Below, in pieces: positions 36,341 to 44,860 of a stretch of DNA of 64,000 bases. Numbering within the stretch: the first letter of the stretch is position 1; the number at the start of each line of letters is the position of its first letter. Made by a program: the position numbers and the translations under genes. Below the pieces are notes generated by a model. It did no database searches. It was not told where the DNA came from and saw only the letters and a program-made list of their open reading frames with translations. Origin of the DNA: an uncultured Pelagibacteraceae bacterium (GTDB lineage Bacteria > Pseudomonadota > Alphaproteobacteria > Pelagibacterales > Pelagibacteraceae); contig CACNIK010000003.1 of the NCBI GenBank assembly GCA_902620525.1, positions 1-64,000 of the forward strand, written 5' to 3'.

Positions 36341-37895
36341 TTTTTATTTTCTTTATTACAGATAAAACTATACCATTTCTTTTAATTTGATGAACATTCT
36401 CTGCCCTATACTCATCATAACAATTAGTAATTTTATTATTTTTTTCAGATAATAACGTTCTATTAGTCATTATTACATATGTGGCATTATTTTTATTTGT
36501 TTGTTCAGATCTCTTATATTTTTGTTTCATGTATATTTTTGCTATTTCAGGATTTACCCCACAAGAATAAAATTTAATCCTACCATCACCTAAATTTGAA
36601 CTCAATATGAGCTCTTTTAAACTCGTAGACCAATAATCGTTCTCAAATTTCTTGTATCTAAGTTCTTTATTCCCTGAAAAAAAATTTAGAAAAGTATAGT
36701 GATAGGGGGTTATTGTTAAAAAATTTAATATATGAAAAGCAATTAAAAAAGATAAAGCAATTTTTATAATATTGTATAAAAAATTTTTGTTTATGAATAT
36801 TACGTAGATAGTTATCGATGGAATAATTACTAAATATGGGACGCTCCACAAAAAAAGTCTAACACCATCGTAAACAGGATAGGGAATTATTAAAAGCACC
36901 ATACTTGGATAAATTAATAAAAAAAAAGTTATTAATATTATTATATTAAAATTTTTGAATTTAGATTTTAAAAGCTTACGATTGTAAAATAAAATTGGAA
37001 TAGTCAAGATGTATAAAATAATTAAGAATTCTGGTAATTTATAAAAATAATTAATCAATAAATAATAATATGGTATATTATTAGATTCATAGTAATCACC
37101 GTTTAATAAATTAAATGACCAACCGACATCAATTGATAATGTTTTAATAAAAAATTCAAAGGGTAATTTGATTATATTACCGTGTGTGTCAACCCAAAAT
37201 AAAATAAGGATAAAGTAAAATATAAAAAGAAATAAGATAAAATCAGTTAATAAGATTTTTAAACTTTTTTTCTTAAAAAATAATATCACCATCAAAAAAA
37301 TTAAGATTATTGGAATTAAAGATCCTAAGAATAATAATTGAACCCCTGTCCCCAATGCTGTTAACACTGATATTTTTAAAATTAATATAATTTTTTTTTT
37401 AAACCTATAATCAAAAAACGTATATTTATAGATGTAATAAATAATCCAAACATGTGCAAAAGCTAAAATAATATCTTTAAAATTTATTGCAAAGTGACCA
37501 TAAAAAAAAGGAGTGAAAAAAAGGAAAATCGATGAAATTTTTGCAATAGATTTATTGAATAAAATTTTATTAAGTTTGTATAAACCAACTATTGTCATTA
37601 AGCCAAAAAAAGAATTTAAAATGTGATATACTTCTAAATTAAATTTCTGTGGAAACATTTGATTGATAAAACTCAATACAGTCCAATACAAAGTCGAATA
37701 ACGGTATTTTGAGAAAAATGGTTCATCTATTTGGCCAAAAGATAATAGATATTTTAAATTAATTTCTCCAATTTTCTGGTGATAGCTTTCATCCCATGAC
37801 ATCCCTATAATAAAAGAACAATAAAGCGTGTAAATAATAAAAAAGATTTTTATTTTTTTTTCTTGTTGAAGCAGAAGTGTAAAATATTTTTTCAA
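36333..37895 (-). CDS. GT39-like integral membrane glycosyltransferase
   Basis: The 520-aa protein has about ten or more membrane helices and resembles the GT-C family of dolichyl/undecaprenyl-phosphate-dependent mannosyl transferases (PMT/ArnT type). An acidic motif in the first loop, WDESYH (Asp35, Glu36), is the expected catalytic site, and FAINFKD (138-141) resembles the NPKD-type motif after the third to fourth helix. The likely role is sugar transfer from a lipid carrier on the periplasmic face; donor and acceptor cannot be told. It overlaps glf by 8 bases and follows the small membrane protein in the same operon. Confidence 0.7.
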   Translation of the reverse strand: MKKYFTLLLQQEKKIKIFFIIYTLYCSFIIGMSWDESYHQKIGEINLKYLLSFGQIDEPFFSKYRYSTLYWTVLSFINQMFPQKFNLEVYHILNSFFGLMTIVGLYKLNKILFNKSIAKISSIFLFFTPFFYGHFAINFKDIILAFAHVWIIYYIYKYTFFDYRFKKKIILILKISVLTALGTGVQLLFLGSLIPIILIFLMVILFFKKKSLKILLTDFILFLFIFYFILILFWVDTHGNIIKLPFEFFIKTLSIDVGWSFNLLNGDYYESNNIPYYYLLINYFYKLPEFLIILYILTIPILFYNRKLLKSKFKNFNIIILITFFLLIYPSMVLLIIPYPVYDGVRLFLWSVPYLVIIPSITIYVIFINKNFLYNIIKIALSFLIAFHILNFLTITPYHYTFLNFFSGNKELRYKKFENDYWSTSLKELILSSNLGDGRIKFYSCGVNPEIAKIYMKQKYKRSEQTNKNNATYVIMTNRTLLSEKNNKITNCYDEYRAENVHQIKRNGIVLSVIKKIKNE

Positions 37896-37903
37896 TGTAA
37901 ATT

Positions 37904-38182
37904 TTATTTTAACTCAGATGAAATTTTTTCTATAAACTTCTTAATTAGTATTGCATCCTCATTAGACAAAATTCGCTTTTTATCTAATCCGCTTTTTAGT
38001 TCAGATCTCACTTTATCCTTAATCATCTCTGTGGTTTCTTTATCTAGACTTGAAAGTTTATTCAAAACATCTAATTTGTCTGATAGAAATACATTATAAA
38101 AAACATTTAAAATTATTATGATAGAAAATGTTATTGCAATTAACTTGATAAAAAAAACTTTTAAATTAGTTTCAGACTTCAT
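37904..38182 (-). CDS. small single-helix membrane protein, function unknown
   Basis: This 92-aa protein is not recognised. An N-terminal membrane helix spans about residues 9-30, and the rest is a charged, predicted coiled-coil region (LSSLDKETTEMIKDKVRSEL) on the outside or inside. It lies 8 bases upstream of the GT39-like gene in the same direction, so it may be a partner or regulator of that enzyme. It shares a 37-base divergent promoter region with the GT2 gene. Confidence 0.6.
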   Translation of the reverse strand: MKSETNLKVFFIKLIAITFSIIIILNVFYNVFLSDKLDVLNKLSSLDKETTEMIKDKVRSELKSGLDKKRILSNEDAILIKKFIEKISSELK

Positions 38183-38219
38183 TTCTTTTACGCTATTTTT
38201 TTACAAACTTTAATTATTT

Positions 38220-38975
38220 ATGGTAAACAACCAAACTATAGATATAATAATTCCAAACTTTAATAAAGCTAAATATCTTGACCAGTGTTTAAATTCTATT
38301 ATTAACCAAACTTATAAAAATTGGAAAGTCTATTTGATAGATGATAATTCAAATGATAACTCAAAAGAAATACTATCGAAATATCAAAACATTGAAAGTA
38401 TTAAAATATTTAATTTAAAGGAAAATAATGGCCCCGCATATTGCAGAAATTTTGGTATACAAAAATCAAGCTCAGAGTTTATAGCCTTCATGGACTCTGA
38501 TGATTATTGGCCCAAAGATAAACTTGAAAAACAAGTAACAAGCATGTTGAGTATTAATTGCAATTTCACGTACACAGACTTTTGTTTTTTTTTTAATGAC
38601 GATCTTGAAAAAAAAAAAATGACAAATTTACCTTTAAAATACAATTATAATAGCTTTTTAAAACACTCCTCAATGAGTACTTCCTCAATCATTATCAGAC
38701 GAGAAATTTTAAATAATGTATTTTTTCAAAACGTAAATCATGAAGATTATTTGTTTAAATGTGATCTTTTGAAAAAAGGTGAAATTGCATATAAGATTGA
38801 AGAAACTTTTGCCTTTTACAGAATTAATAAAAATAATAGGTCTTCTAGTAAAATTAAAAATTTAATTAGTTTATGGCAAATAAATAAAGAAAAAAATAAT
38901 TTGAACTTTTTAACTAATTTAAAATCTATATTCTTTATCGGCCTCAACTCACTGAAGAAATATGGATGGAAATAA
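38220..38975 (+). CDS. family 2 glycosyltransferase
   Basis: The 251-aa GT-A enzyme begins with the family motif IDIIIPNFNKAKYLDQCLNS, followed by YLIDDNSNDNS and the acidic metal site Asp92-Ser-Asp94-Asp95 in AFMDSDDYW. GPAYCRNFGI is also typical. It resembles surface-polysaccharide glycosyltransferases (WcaA type). The donor sugar cannot be predicted. It begins the + strand pair of the glycan island and overlaps the next gene by 14 bases. It lacks a Shine-Dalgarno sequence. Confidence 0.88.
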   Translation: MVNNQTIDIIIPNFNKAKYLDQCLNSIINQTYKNWKVYLIDDNSNDNSKEILSKYQNIESIKIFNLKENNGPAYCRNFGIQKSSSEFIAFMDSDDYWPKDKLEKQVTSMLSINCNFTYTDFCFFFNDDLEKKKMTNLPLKYNYNSFLKHSSMSTSSIIIRREILNNVFFQNVNHEDYLFKCDLLKKGEIAYKIEETFAFYRINKNNRSSSKIKNLISLWQINKEKNNLNFLTNLKSIFFIGLNSLKKYGWK

Positions 38976-40050
38976 AAAAATAATTATTAAAAAAAAAACT
39001 AAAGTCTTTGTAATGGCGCCTGCCAATACATTTACTGGAGGACCAGAATTACTTCATCAAGTAGCAGCAGATATAAAAAAGACTTTTAAAGTTAATGTTA
39101 AGATGGTCTATTTGCCTTTCTTAGAAAATTATCCAGTCCATAATAATTTTAAAAAATACAAATTAGATTATTCTAATTTTATAGATGATGATGAAAAAAA
39201 TATATTAATAATCCCGGAACATTATCAATTTCTTGAACATTCACTAAAATTTAAAAAAATAAAAAAAATTTTATGGTGGTTAAGCGTTGATAACTATTTT
39301 GGTTACAAGTTTAGATATAATTATAACAAATTTTTAAGATCAATTATTAAAATACCGTTTAATATTTTCAAAATTTTAAATAAAGTAACTTTCAATAACC
39401 TTGGAATGTTTACTTATCATGATTACTTAAAATTTTTGTATAGTTTTTGTAATTTACGAAGATTTGAAGAATTAAAACAAATAGATTTACATCTAGCTCA
39501 GTCAAAATACGCTTATAATTATCTAAAAGCATATTTTAAAAATTTAAAGTTTCTTTCAGATTATCAAAGAGAGGAAATTTTAAAAGATTCAAAAAAACTC
39601 AAAAAAACAAAAAAAAATTTAATATGTTATTCAAGTAAAAGCAGCAAATTTATAGAAAATATAAAAAGTTCTCATAACTTTAAGATGATTAAATTGTCAG
39701 GATTTAATACCAAACAAATGATAAATATTTATAATAAAACAAAAGTTTATTTAGATTTTGGTTATCATCCAGGTAAAGATAGAATGCCAAGAGAAGCAGC
39801 GCTATTTAACAATTGTATTATTACAAATAAAAAAGGAAGCGCAAAAAATAAATTAGATATCCCAATTAGTGACAAATATAAGTTTGAAGAAAAAAAAATT
39901 AACTTAGAGAAAATATCAAAAACCATATTAAAAATATTTAAGAATTATCAAAAAGAACTTAAATACTTTAAAAAATATAAAAAAACTATTTTAAATGAAA
40001 AAAAAGAATTCCATAAAGATTTGAAAAAGATTTTTGTGAAAAAATTTTAA
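38962..40050 (+). CDS. putative glycosyltransferase of the glycan island
   Basis: The 362-aa protein has an N-terminal FVMAPANTFTGGPELLHQVA segment, like the glycine-rich donor-site loop of GT-B enzymes, and a C-terminal region KVYLDFGYHPGKDRMPREA (near residues 264-282) where GT-B proteins keep the E-x7-E region. The middle has many Lys and Asn residues. Family membership is inferred from this layout and the neighbourhood; it could be another kind of nucleotide-sugar enzyme. The start lies inside the end of the GT2 gene, suggesting joint expression. Confidence 0.6.
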   Translation: MDGNKKIIIKKKTKVFVMAPANTFTGGPELLHQVAADIKKTFKVNVKMVYLPFLENYPVHNNFKKYKLDYSNFIDDDEKNILIIPEHYQFLEHSLKFKKIKKILWWLSVDNYFGYKFRYNYNKFLRSIIKIPFNIFKILNKVTFNNLGMFTYHDYLKFLYSFCNLRRFEELKQIDLHLAQSKYAYNYLKAYFKNLKFLSDYQREEILKDSKKLKKTKKNLICYSSKSSKFIENIKSSHNFKMIKLSGFNTKQMINIYNKTKVYLDFGYHPGKDRMPREAALFNNCIITNKKGSAKNKLDIPISDKYKFEEKKINLEKISKTILKIFKNYQKELKYFKKYKKTILNEKKEFHKDLKKIFVKKF

Positions 40051-40057
40051 AATTCTG

Positions 40058-41146
40058 TTATTGAAATTCTAAATTATTCAGTTTTTCAAAAATTTTTTTA
40101 TTTCCTTCAAAATTAAAATGAACGTCATTTTTTATGTAATATTTATCTATAATCTTTTTAGCGTTTGAATTTTTTGTTTCATCAAAAAAGGAGGGAAAAT
40201 AATTGATAAAATATTTACATTTATTTTTACAAAAATCTTTCCAAATTTTCACTTGTTTAGAGTTTGCTTTATCGAATAATAATTGTCCTGGATAAGGGTA
40301 AACAGCAATAGAAAGAGAGATTTTTTTTTTGTTTAGATATTCATATAAATTATTCATATGAAGAATTGAATTTTGAATACCAATTTTAATATTTTGAGTC
40401 TCTTCAACAAAAGTCCAATTACTCCGAGCAAAATCTTTTCTGTAAATATAAACTTTAGGTTTGATTTTTCTTTTAATATTTTTCAAGCTTACTTTAATAA
40501 ATTCTAATAATGGAAATTTGATTTTTTCTTCTTTAAAGTTATTTTGAGGTATATTTTCTTTAATAATTCTATCACAAACTTTATTATTACAATCAATGTA
40601 ATAAAAAGCTTCATCTATAATATCGCTCATATCTAAAAAAACTATAACGTGATTTATTTTAAAGTTATAATTATCTAAAAAATATTTTATCTTATTTTTA
40701 TAAATGACTGGACTGTAAGACGAAACACCCATGTTCATAACGCGTAGATCCATTTTTTTGGAAAACATTCCACTAAAAGTATTTTTATATTCTAATCCAA
40801 TACCTTCAGTAAAACTATCTCCAATCAAAATGATGTTTTGATTTTGATTATCAATTTTGTCACAAAAATTTCTAAATCCAAATTTATCTGTACAAGTAAG
40901 ATATTGTTTCCCACCCCAATTTGATTGAGTTTTAATATCTTCTTTCAAAGTATGATGATATATTTTATTTTTAATTCTATATTTTTTTTCTTGTTTTTGA
41001 ATTTCTTCTAATCTTATTTTTCTTTTTTCATCAGATAATATAATTTCATTTTTATATAAATAATCTAAAATTATTTTTCCAAAAAAAAAGTCTGAGATTA
41101 AAAAAATTAAAACTGTGTATAATGAAACATAAAAAAATTTTTTCAT
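40058..41146 (-). CDS. membrane-anchored SGNH-fold enzyme
   Basis: The 362-aa protein has one N-terminal hydrophobic anchor (about 5-22) and an SGNH/GDSL-type catalytic domain. Block I is IILIGDSFTEGIGLE with Ser111, and the last block is NDVHFNFEGN with Asp341 and His343, the D-x-H pattern of AlgJ/AlgX-like acetyltransferases and related esterases. It probably adds or removes acyl groups on an exported glycan made by the neighbouring genes; the direction of the reaction cannot be told. It abuts the convergent glycosyltransferase gene with 7 bases between stops. No Shine-Dalgarno sequence is seen. Confidence 0.7.
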   Translation of the reverse strand: MKKFFYVSLYTVLIFLISDFFFGKIILDYLYKNEIILSDEKRKIRLEEIQKQEKKYRIKNKIYHHTLKEDIKTQSNWGGKQYLTCTDKFGFRNFCDKIDNQNQNIILIGDSFTEGIGLEYKNTFSGMFSKKMDLRVMNMGVSSYSPVIYKNKIKYFLDNYNFKINHVIVFLDMSDIIDEAFYYIDCNNKVCDRIIKENIPQNNFKEEKIKFPLLEFIKVSLKNIKRKIKPKVYIYRKDFARSNWTFVEETQNIKIGIQNSILHMNNLYEYLNKKKISLSIAVYPYPGQLLFDKANSKQVKIWKDFCKNKCKYFINYFPSFFDETKNSNAKKIIDKYYIKNDVHFNFEGNKKIFEKLNNLEFQ

Positions 41147-41170
41147 AGGTGGTCATTTTTTTATATAAAT

Positions 41171-41195
41171 AAATTAAAACTATTAGTTTTAATTT
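41171..41195 (-). terminator. AT-rich hairpin after tRNA-Thr, possible terminator
   Basis: A perfect 11-bp inverted repeat (41171-41181 with 41185-41195, 3-base loop) begins immediately after the encoded CCA of tRNA-Thr on the minus strand. The following minus-strand sequence is U-rich (ATTTATAT). It could end the rlmB-tRNA transcript or guide 3' processing. All pairs but one are A-T, so it is a weak terminator at best. Confidence 0.45.
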
Positions 41196-41271
41196 TGGTG
41201 CCCTCACACGGACTCGAACCGCGAACCTATTGATTACAAATCAATTGCTCTACCAATTGAGCTATGAGGGC
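41196..41271 (-). tRNA. tRNA-Thr (anticodon TGT)
   Basis: A full cloverleaf reads on the minus strand: acceptor GCCCTCA with TGAGGGC, anticodon stem ATTGA/TCAAT enclosing the loop TTTGTAA, T-loop GGTTCGAGTCC, and an encoded CCA (41196-41198). The anticodon TGT specifies Thr. It follows rlmB by 36 bases and is probably co-transcribed with it. In many bacteria tRNA-Thr sits in front of tuf on the same strand; here it is inverted. Confidence 0.95.
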
Positions 41272-41307
41272 TTAAATCAGAATAAATATACCAAAAAAGT
41301 GATACAA

Positions 41308-42063
41308 TCAATTTTTTTTATTGGTAATAACCTTATTAATATGATGGCAAACTATTGCAACAGAGTTTGCTATATTCAAACTTTCCATTTGTTTATTTAT
41401 AGAAATTTTGAAAATAAAATCAGAGTTTGCTACTGTATTTTTGTTCAAGCCAAATCCTTCAGAGCCAAATAATAAAACATTTTTACCATCCCATTTATTT
41501 TCAGTGAAGTCTTTACCGCCCTCACTATCAAAAGCACTTACCCAAAAATCTTTACTTTTTAAAAATCTTAACGTTGTATTAATATTTGATACTTGAAAAA
41601 TATTTAAATGTTCCATTCCGCCACTGGCACTTTTAAATAACAGTTTACTTTTGAATGGAAACGACCGCTCTTTAACAATTAAACCATCCAAATTAAAACT
41701 AGTTGCACATCTTATAATTGATCCTATATTTCTTGGATCTGTTACCTCCTCAAGCGCCAAAAAATTAATATTTTTTTTCTTGGTATTTTTTAAATATTCC
41801 TTGATAGTTGTATTTTCTATATTCTCTACCTCAGCTACTATATTTTGATGCGAAATATCCTCTTTACCGCATAAATTATCAATTTCTCTTTTTGTTTTAT
41901 AAAAAACATGAACCTTTTTAACTAAATTTTCACTTTGATTATCTCTATTCAATTTCTTAAGAGCATCTTCAGTTATAAATAGACGATGTACCTTTCTTTT
42001 AGGGTTTCTAAGAGCTTCGGTTACAGCATGTCTACCAACGATCAAAAATGTTGTTTTTTTCAT
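41308..42063 (-). CDS. rlmB: TrmH-family 23S rRNA 2'-O-methyltransferase (RlmB type)
   Basis: The 251-aa SPOUT methyltransferase has an N-terminal substrate-binding domain (VGRHAVTEALRNPKRKV) and the catalytic trefoil-knot motifs NFLALEEVTDPRNIGSIIRC, VLLFGSEGFGLN and SLNIANSVAIVCHH. RlmB methylates G2251 of 23S rRNA in the peptidyl-transferase loop; other TrmH relatives act on tRNA, so the exact target is inferred. A GAGGG ribosome binding site stands before the start. It is divergent from the tRNA-tuf cluster. Confidence 0.9.
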   Translation of the reverse strand: MKKTTFLIVGRHAVTEALRNPKRKVHRLFITEDALKKLNRDNQSENLVKKVHVFYKTKREIDNLCGKEDISHQNIVAEVENIENTTIKEYLKNTKKKNINFLALEEVTDPRNIGSIIRCATSFNLDGLIVKERSFPFKSKLLFKSASGGMEHLNIFQVSNINTTLRFLKSKDFWVSAFDSEGGKDFTENKWDGKNVLLFGSEGFGLNKNTVANSDFIFKISINKQMESLNIANSVAIVCHHINKVITNKKN

Positions 42064-42155
42064 AAAAACCCTCGTTTTTTTTCAAATAATTAGCATATTT
42101 TAACGTAAAATGATTTATTGCATTTATTGCACAAATGCTTATAAAACCCTTGTTG

Positions 42156-42185
42156 TTGAATGCTTTTTAAGTTAGTGGGTATCCC
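42156..42185 (+). promoter_or_regulatory. candidate promoter of the tRNA-Tyr/Gly/tuf transcript
   Basis: TTGAAT (42156-42161) and TATCCC (42180-42185) are 18 bases apart; the start would fall a few bases before tRNA-Tyr at 42198. The -10 match is poor. The rest of the 134-base region between rlmB and tRNA-Tyr shows nothing else recognisable. Confidence 0.3.
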
Positions 42186-42197
42186 TAAAGAATATTT

Positions 42198-42283
42198 GGA
42201 GGGGTACCAAAGCGGTCAAATGGGGCGGGCTGTAAACCCGTTGACTTCGGTCTTCGAAAGTTCGAATCTTTCCCCCTCCACCA
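42198..42283 (+). tRNA. tRNA-Tyr (anticodon GTA)
   Basis: Acceptor GGAGGGG pairs with CCCCTCC; the anticodon loop CTGTAAA reads GTA for Tyr. The long variable arm (class II) lies before the T-arm GTTCGAATC, and CCA is encoded at 42281-42283. It is first in the tRNA-Tyr, tRNA-Gly, tuf, tRNA-Trp array. Confidence 0.95.
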
Positions 42284-42330
42284 TACTTAATAGTGTTTGA
42301 CTACATAAGAGCGTGTTAAGTTTGGATTTT

Positions 42331-42404
42331 GCGGGTGTAGTTCAATGGTAGAACGCTAGCCTTCCAAGCTGGATGTAAGGGTTCGATTCCCTTTACCCGC
42401 TCCA
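42331..42404 (+). tRNA. tRNA-Gly (anticodon TCC)
   Basis: Acceptor GCGGGTG pairs with the 3' TACCCGC side, the anticodon loop CTTCCAA reads TCC for Gly, the T-arm has GGTTCGATTCC, and CCA is encoded at 42402-42404. tuf starts 30 bases downstream, so this tRNA and the tuf message probably come from one transcript. Confidence 0.95.
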
Positions 42405-42434
42405 AAAAACAAAATTAAAAAAAAGGAAAAAAAA

Positions 42435-43625
42435 ATGTCGAAGGAAAAGTTTAATAGAAGTAAACCGCATTGTAACATAGGTACAATCGGACACGTGGAC
42501 CATGGTAAAACAACTTTAACTGCTGCAATTACAAAAGTGCTTGCAGAAGCGGGAGGAGCAAAATTTGTAGCTTATGATCAAATTGATAAAGCTCCAGAAG
42601 AAAAAGAGAGAGGGATCACAATCTCAACAGCTCACGTAGAGTATGAAACAGCCAAAAGACATTACGCTCACGTTGACTGTCCAGGTCACGCCGACTACGT
42701 AAAAAATATGATTACAGGTGCTGCTCAAATGGATGGAGCTATCTTAGTTGTTAATGCTGCAGATGGACCAATGCCACAAACTAGAGAACATATTCTATTA
42801 GCTCGTCAAGTTGGAGTTCCTGCGATAGTAGTATTTTTAAATAAGATTGATACTGTTAAAGATAAAGAACTAGTTGACTTAGTCGAGGAAGAAATTAGAG
42901 AACTTTTAACTTCATACAAATTCCCTGGAGATAAAATTCCAATAATAAAAGGTTCAGCTTTGAATGCCGTTGAAGGTAAAGACGAAGCAACGGGTAAAAA
43001 CGCTATAATGGAATTGATGAAAGCAGTAGATGAAACAATTCCACAGCCTGATAGACCTAAAGATAAACCTTTCTTAATGCCAGTCGAAGATGTTTTCTCG
43101 ATCTCTGGTAGAGGTACTGTGGTAACAGGAAGAGTTGAACAAGGTGTAATTAAAGTTGGAGAAGAAATTGAAATAATTGGTATTACTGATACGAAAAAAT
43201 CTGTTTGTACTGGTGTTGAAATGTTTAGAAAACTTTTAGACAGCGGTGAAGCAGGCGATAACATTGGTGCATTACTTAGAGGTGTAGAGAGAGATGATGT
43301 TCAAAGAGGACAAGTACTTGCTAAGCCAGGTTCAGTAACCCCACATACAGAGTTTGAATGCCAAGCATACATTCTAAAAAAAGAGGAAGGTGGAAGACAC
43401 ACTCCTTTTTTCACGAAGTATAGACCTCAGTTTTATTTTAGAACAACCGATGTTACTGGAGAGGTTACTCTTCCTTCAGGAACAGAGATGGTTATGCCAG
43501 GGGATGATGGAAAATTTAGTGTAAAATTAATTACTCCGATTGCTATGAGCCAAAACTTGAACTTTGCCATTAGAGAAGGTGGAAAAACAGTAGGAGCTGG
43601 CGTAGTAACGAAGATTATTAAATAG
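42435..43625 (+). CDS. tuf: elongation factor Tu
   Basis: EF-Tu brings aminoacyl-tRNA to the ribosome. The 396-aa protein has the P-loop GHVDHGKT at 19-26, [12 protein letters not shown], the base-specificity motif NKID (NKCD/NKVD in most), and the three usual domains ending in [10 protein letters not shown]. An AGGA ribosome binding site precedes the ATG. No second tuf lies between fusA and rpsJ, where many bacteria keep one, so this is probably the only copy. The TAG stop shares its last two bases with tRNA-Trp. Confidence 0.98.
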   Translation: MSKEKFNRSKPHCNIGTIGHVDHGKTTLTAAITKVLAEAGGAKFVAYDQIDKAPEEKERGITISTAHVEYETAKRHYAHVDCPGHADYVKNMITGAAQMDGAILVVNAADGPMPQTREHILLARQVGVPAIVVFLNKIDTVKDKELVDLVEEEIRELLTSYKFPGDKIPIIKGSALNAVEGKDEATGKNAIMELMKAVDETIPQPDRPKDKPFLMPVEDVFSISGRGTVVTGRVEQGVIKVGEEIEIIGITDTKKSVCTGVEMFRKLLDSGEAGDNIGALLRGVERDDVQRGQVLAKPGSVTPHTEFECQAYILKKEEGGRHTPFFTKYRPQFYFRTTDVTGEVTLPSGTEMVMPGDDGKFSVKLITPIAMSQNLNFAIREGGKTVGAGVVTKIIK

Positions 43626-43699
43626 GAGCGTAGCTCAATTGGTAGAGCGCCGGTCTCCAAAACCGGAGGCTGTGGGTTCGAGTCCCTCCGCTCCTGCCA
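43624..43699 (+). tRNA. tRNA-Trp (anticodon CCA), overlapping the tuf stop codon
   Basis: Acceptor AGGAGCG pairs with CGCTCCT, the D-arm is GCTC/GAGC, the anticodon arm CCGGT/ACCGG encloses CTCCAAA (CCA, Trp), and CCA is encoded at 43697-43699. The first two bases of the mature tRNA are the AG of the tuf TAG stop. The T-stem has one U-U mismatch (GTGGG with CCCTC). The tuf-trnW-secE order is common, the overlap is not. Confidence 0.95.
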
Positions 43700-43715
43700 A
43701 TTAAACTAAAGCATT

Positions 43716-43907
43716 ATGAGAAATCCACTTAAATTTATACAAGAAGTAAAACAAGAGGCTTTTAGAATATCTTGGCCTACTAAAAAAGATACTATGACTG
43801 GGGCTTTGATGGTATTCGGCTTAGCATCAATAGCTGCAATTTTCTTTTTACTTTTGGATCAAATTTTAAGATTTCTATTAAATATAATTTTAAATTTAAG
43901 CTTTTAA
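43716..43907 (+). CDS. secE: preprotein translocase subunit SecE
   Basis: SecE stabilises SecY in the translocon. The short 63-aa form has an amphipathic N-terminal stretch with the motif FIQEVKQEAFRISWPTKKD and one membrane helix (about 31-57), as in most alphaproteobacteria. It lies between tRNA-Trp and nusG, the conserved location, and abuts nusG without a gap. Confidence 0.93.
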   Translation: MRNPLKFIQEVKQEAFRISWPTKKDTMTGALMVFGLASIAAIFFLLLDQILRFLLNIILNLSF

Positions 43908-44432
43908 ATGAATTGGTATATTGTACAAGCATATTCAGGCTTTGAAAAGAAAGTTGTTGAAAGTATTAAAGAAGAGCTTAAACGCCACAAATTAGAAAGT
44001 AGTTTAGATCAACTTTTAATTCCCACTCACCAAGTTACTGAGGTAAAAAAAGGAAAAAGGACGAAAAAAGAAAAAAAATATTTTCCTGGGTATGTTTTAA
44101 TAAAAATTGAGTTAACTAAACAGATTTATCATCTAATTAAAAATTTACAAAAAGTAAGTGGTTTTTTAGGCTCATCAGACAAACCAACTCCAATTTCAGA
44201 TAATGAAATTAAGAGAATTTTGGGTCAAGTTTCTGAAAGCGCTATTAATCAAAAATCAGGTATAAGTTTTGAAATTGGTGAGAAAGTAAAAGTCTGCGAT
44301 GGACCTTTTGCCTCTTTTACAGGATTGATTGAACAAATAGATGAAGAAAAGTCTAGACTAAAGGTGTCAGTTTCTATATTTGGTAGAGCAACTCCGGTAG
44401 ATTTAGAATTTAACCAGGTAGAAAAAAATTAG
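43908..44432 (+). CDS. nusG: transcription termination/antitermination factor NusG
   Basis: NusG links RNA polymerase to the ribosome and to Rho. The 174-aa protein has the NGN domain ([18 protein letters not shown] at 3-20; [13 protein letters not shown]) and a C-terminal KOW domain ([19 protein letters not shown] and the [10 protein letters not shown] end). Length is standard. rplK follows after 2 bases. Confidence 0.97.
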   Translation: MNWYIVQAYSGFEKKVVESIKEELKRHKLESSLDQLLIPTHQVTEVKKGKRTKKEKKYFPGYVLIKIELTKQIYHLIKNLQKVSGFLGSSDKPTPISDNEIKRILGQVSESAINQKSGISFEIGEKVKVCDGPFASFTGLIEQIDEEKSRLKVSVSIFGRATPVDLEFNQVEKN

Positions 44433-44434
44433 AT

Positions 44435-44860
44435 ATGGCTAAAGAGATAACAGGTTATGTAAAGTTACAAATTAAAGGTGGTCAAGCAAATCCAGCTCCT
44501 CCTGTGGGTCCAGCTTTAGGTCAAAGAGGAATAAATATAATGGAATTTTGTAAAGCATTTAATGAGAAGACAAAAGCTTTCATGGGAAAACCAGTTCCTG
44601 TTGTTATTACAGTATATAAAGATAAAAAATTTGATTTTATTATAAAGTCACCACCAGCTTCACATTTCATAAGAGAAGCGGCAAAGTTAAAAAGTGGATC
44701 GAAAGAACCAGGAAGAGTTATTGCAGGCTCAATAACTATGAAACAAGCTGAAGCAATAGCTAAAGAAAAAATGAAAGATTTAAACGCGTTTGATTTAAAA
44801 GAAGCAACAAAAATAATTTGTGGATCAGCCAGATCAATGGGTATTGAGGTTAAAGAATGA
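44435..44860 (+). CDS. rplK: 50S ribosomal protein L11
   Basis: L11 (141 aa) builds the GTPase-associated centre. It has the N-terminal [20 protein letters not shown] with the flexible proline-rich linker, [24 protein letters not shown], and the C-terminal RNA-binding domain with [12 protein letters not shown]. It overlaps rplA by 4 bases. Confidence 0.98.
   Translation: MAKEITGYVKLQIKGGQANPAPPVGPALGQRGINIMEFCKAFNEKTKAFMGKPVPVVITVYKDKKFDFIIKSPPASHFIREAAKLKSGSKEPGRVIAGSITMKQAEAIAKEKMKDLNAFDLKEATKIICGSARSMGIEVKE

Noticed and set aside
42806-43264. Long minus-strand open frame opposite tuf
   Set aside because: Antisense shadow of the strongly conserved tuf coding sequence; Ser/Pro-rich with no recognisable motif.
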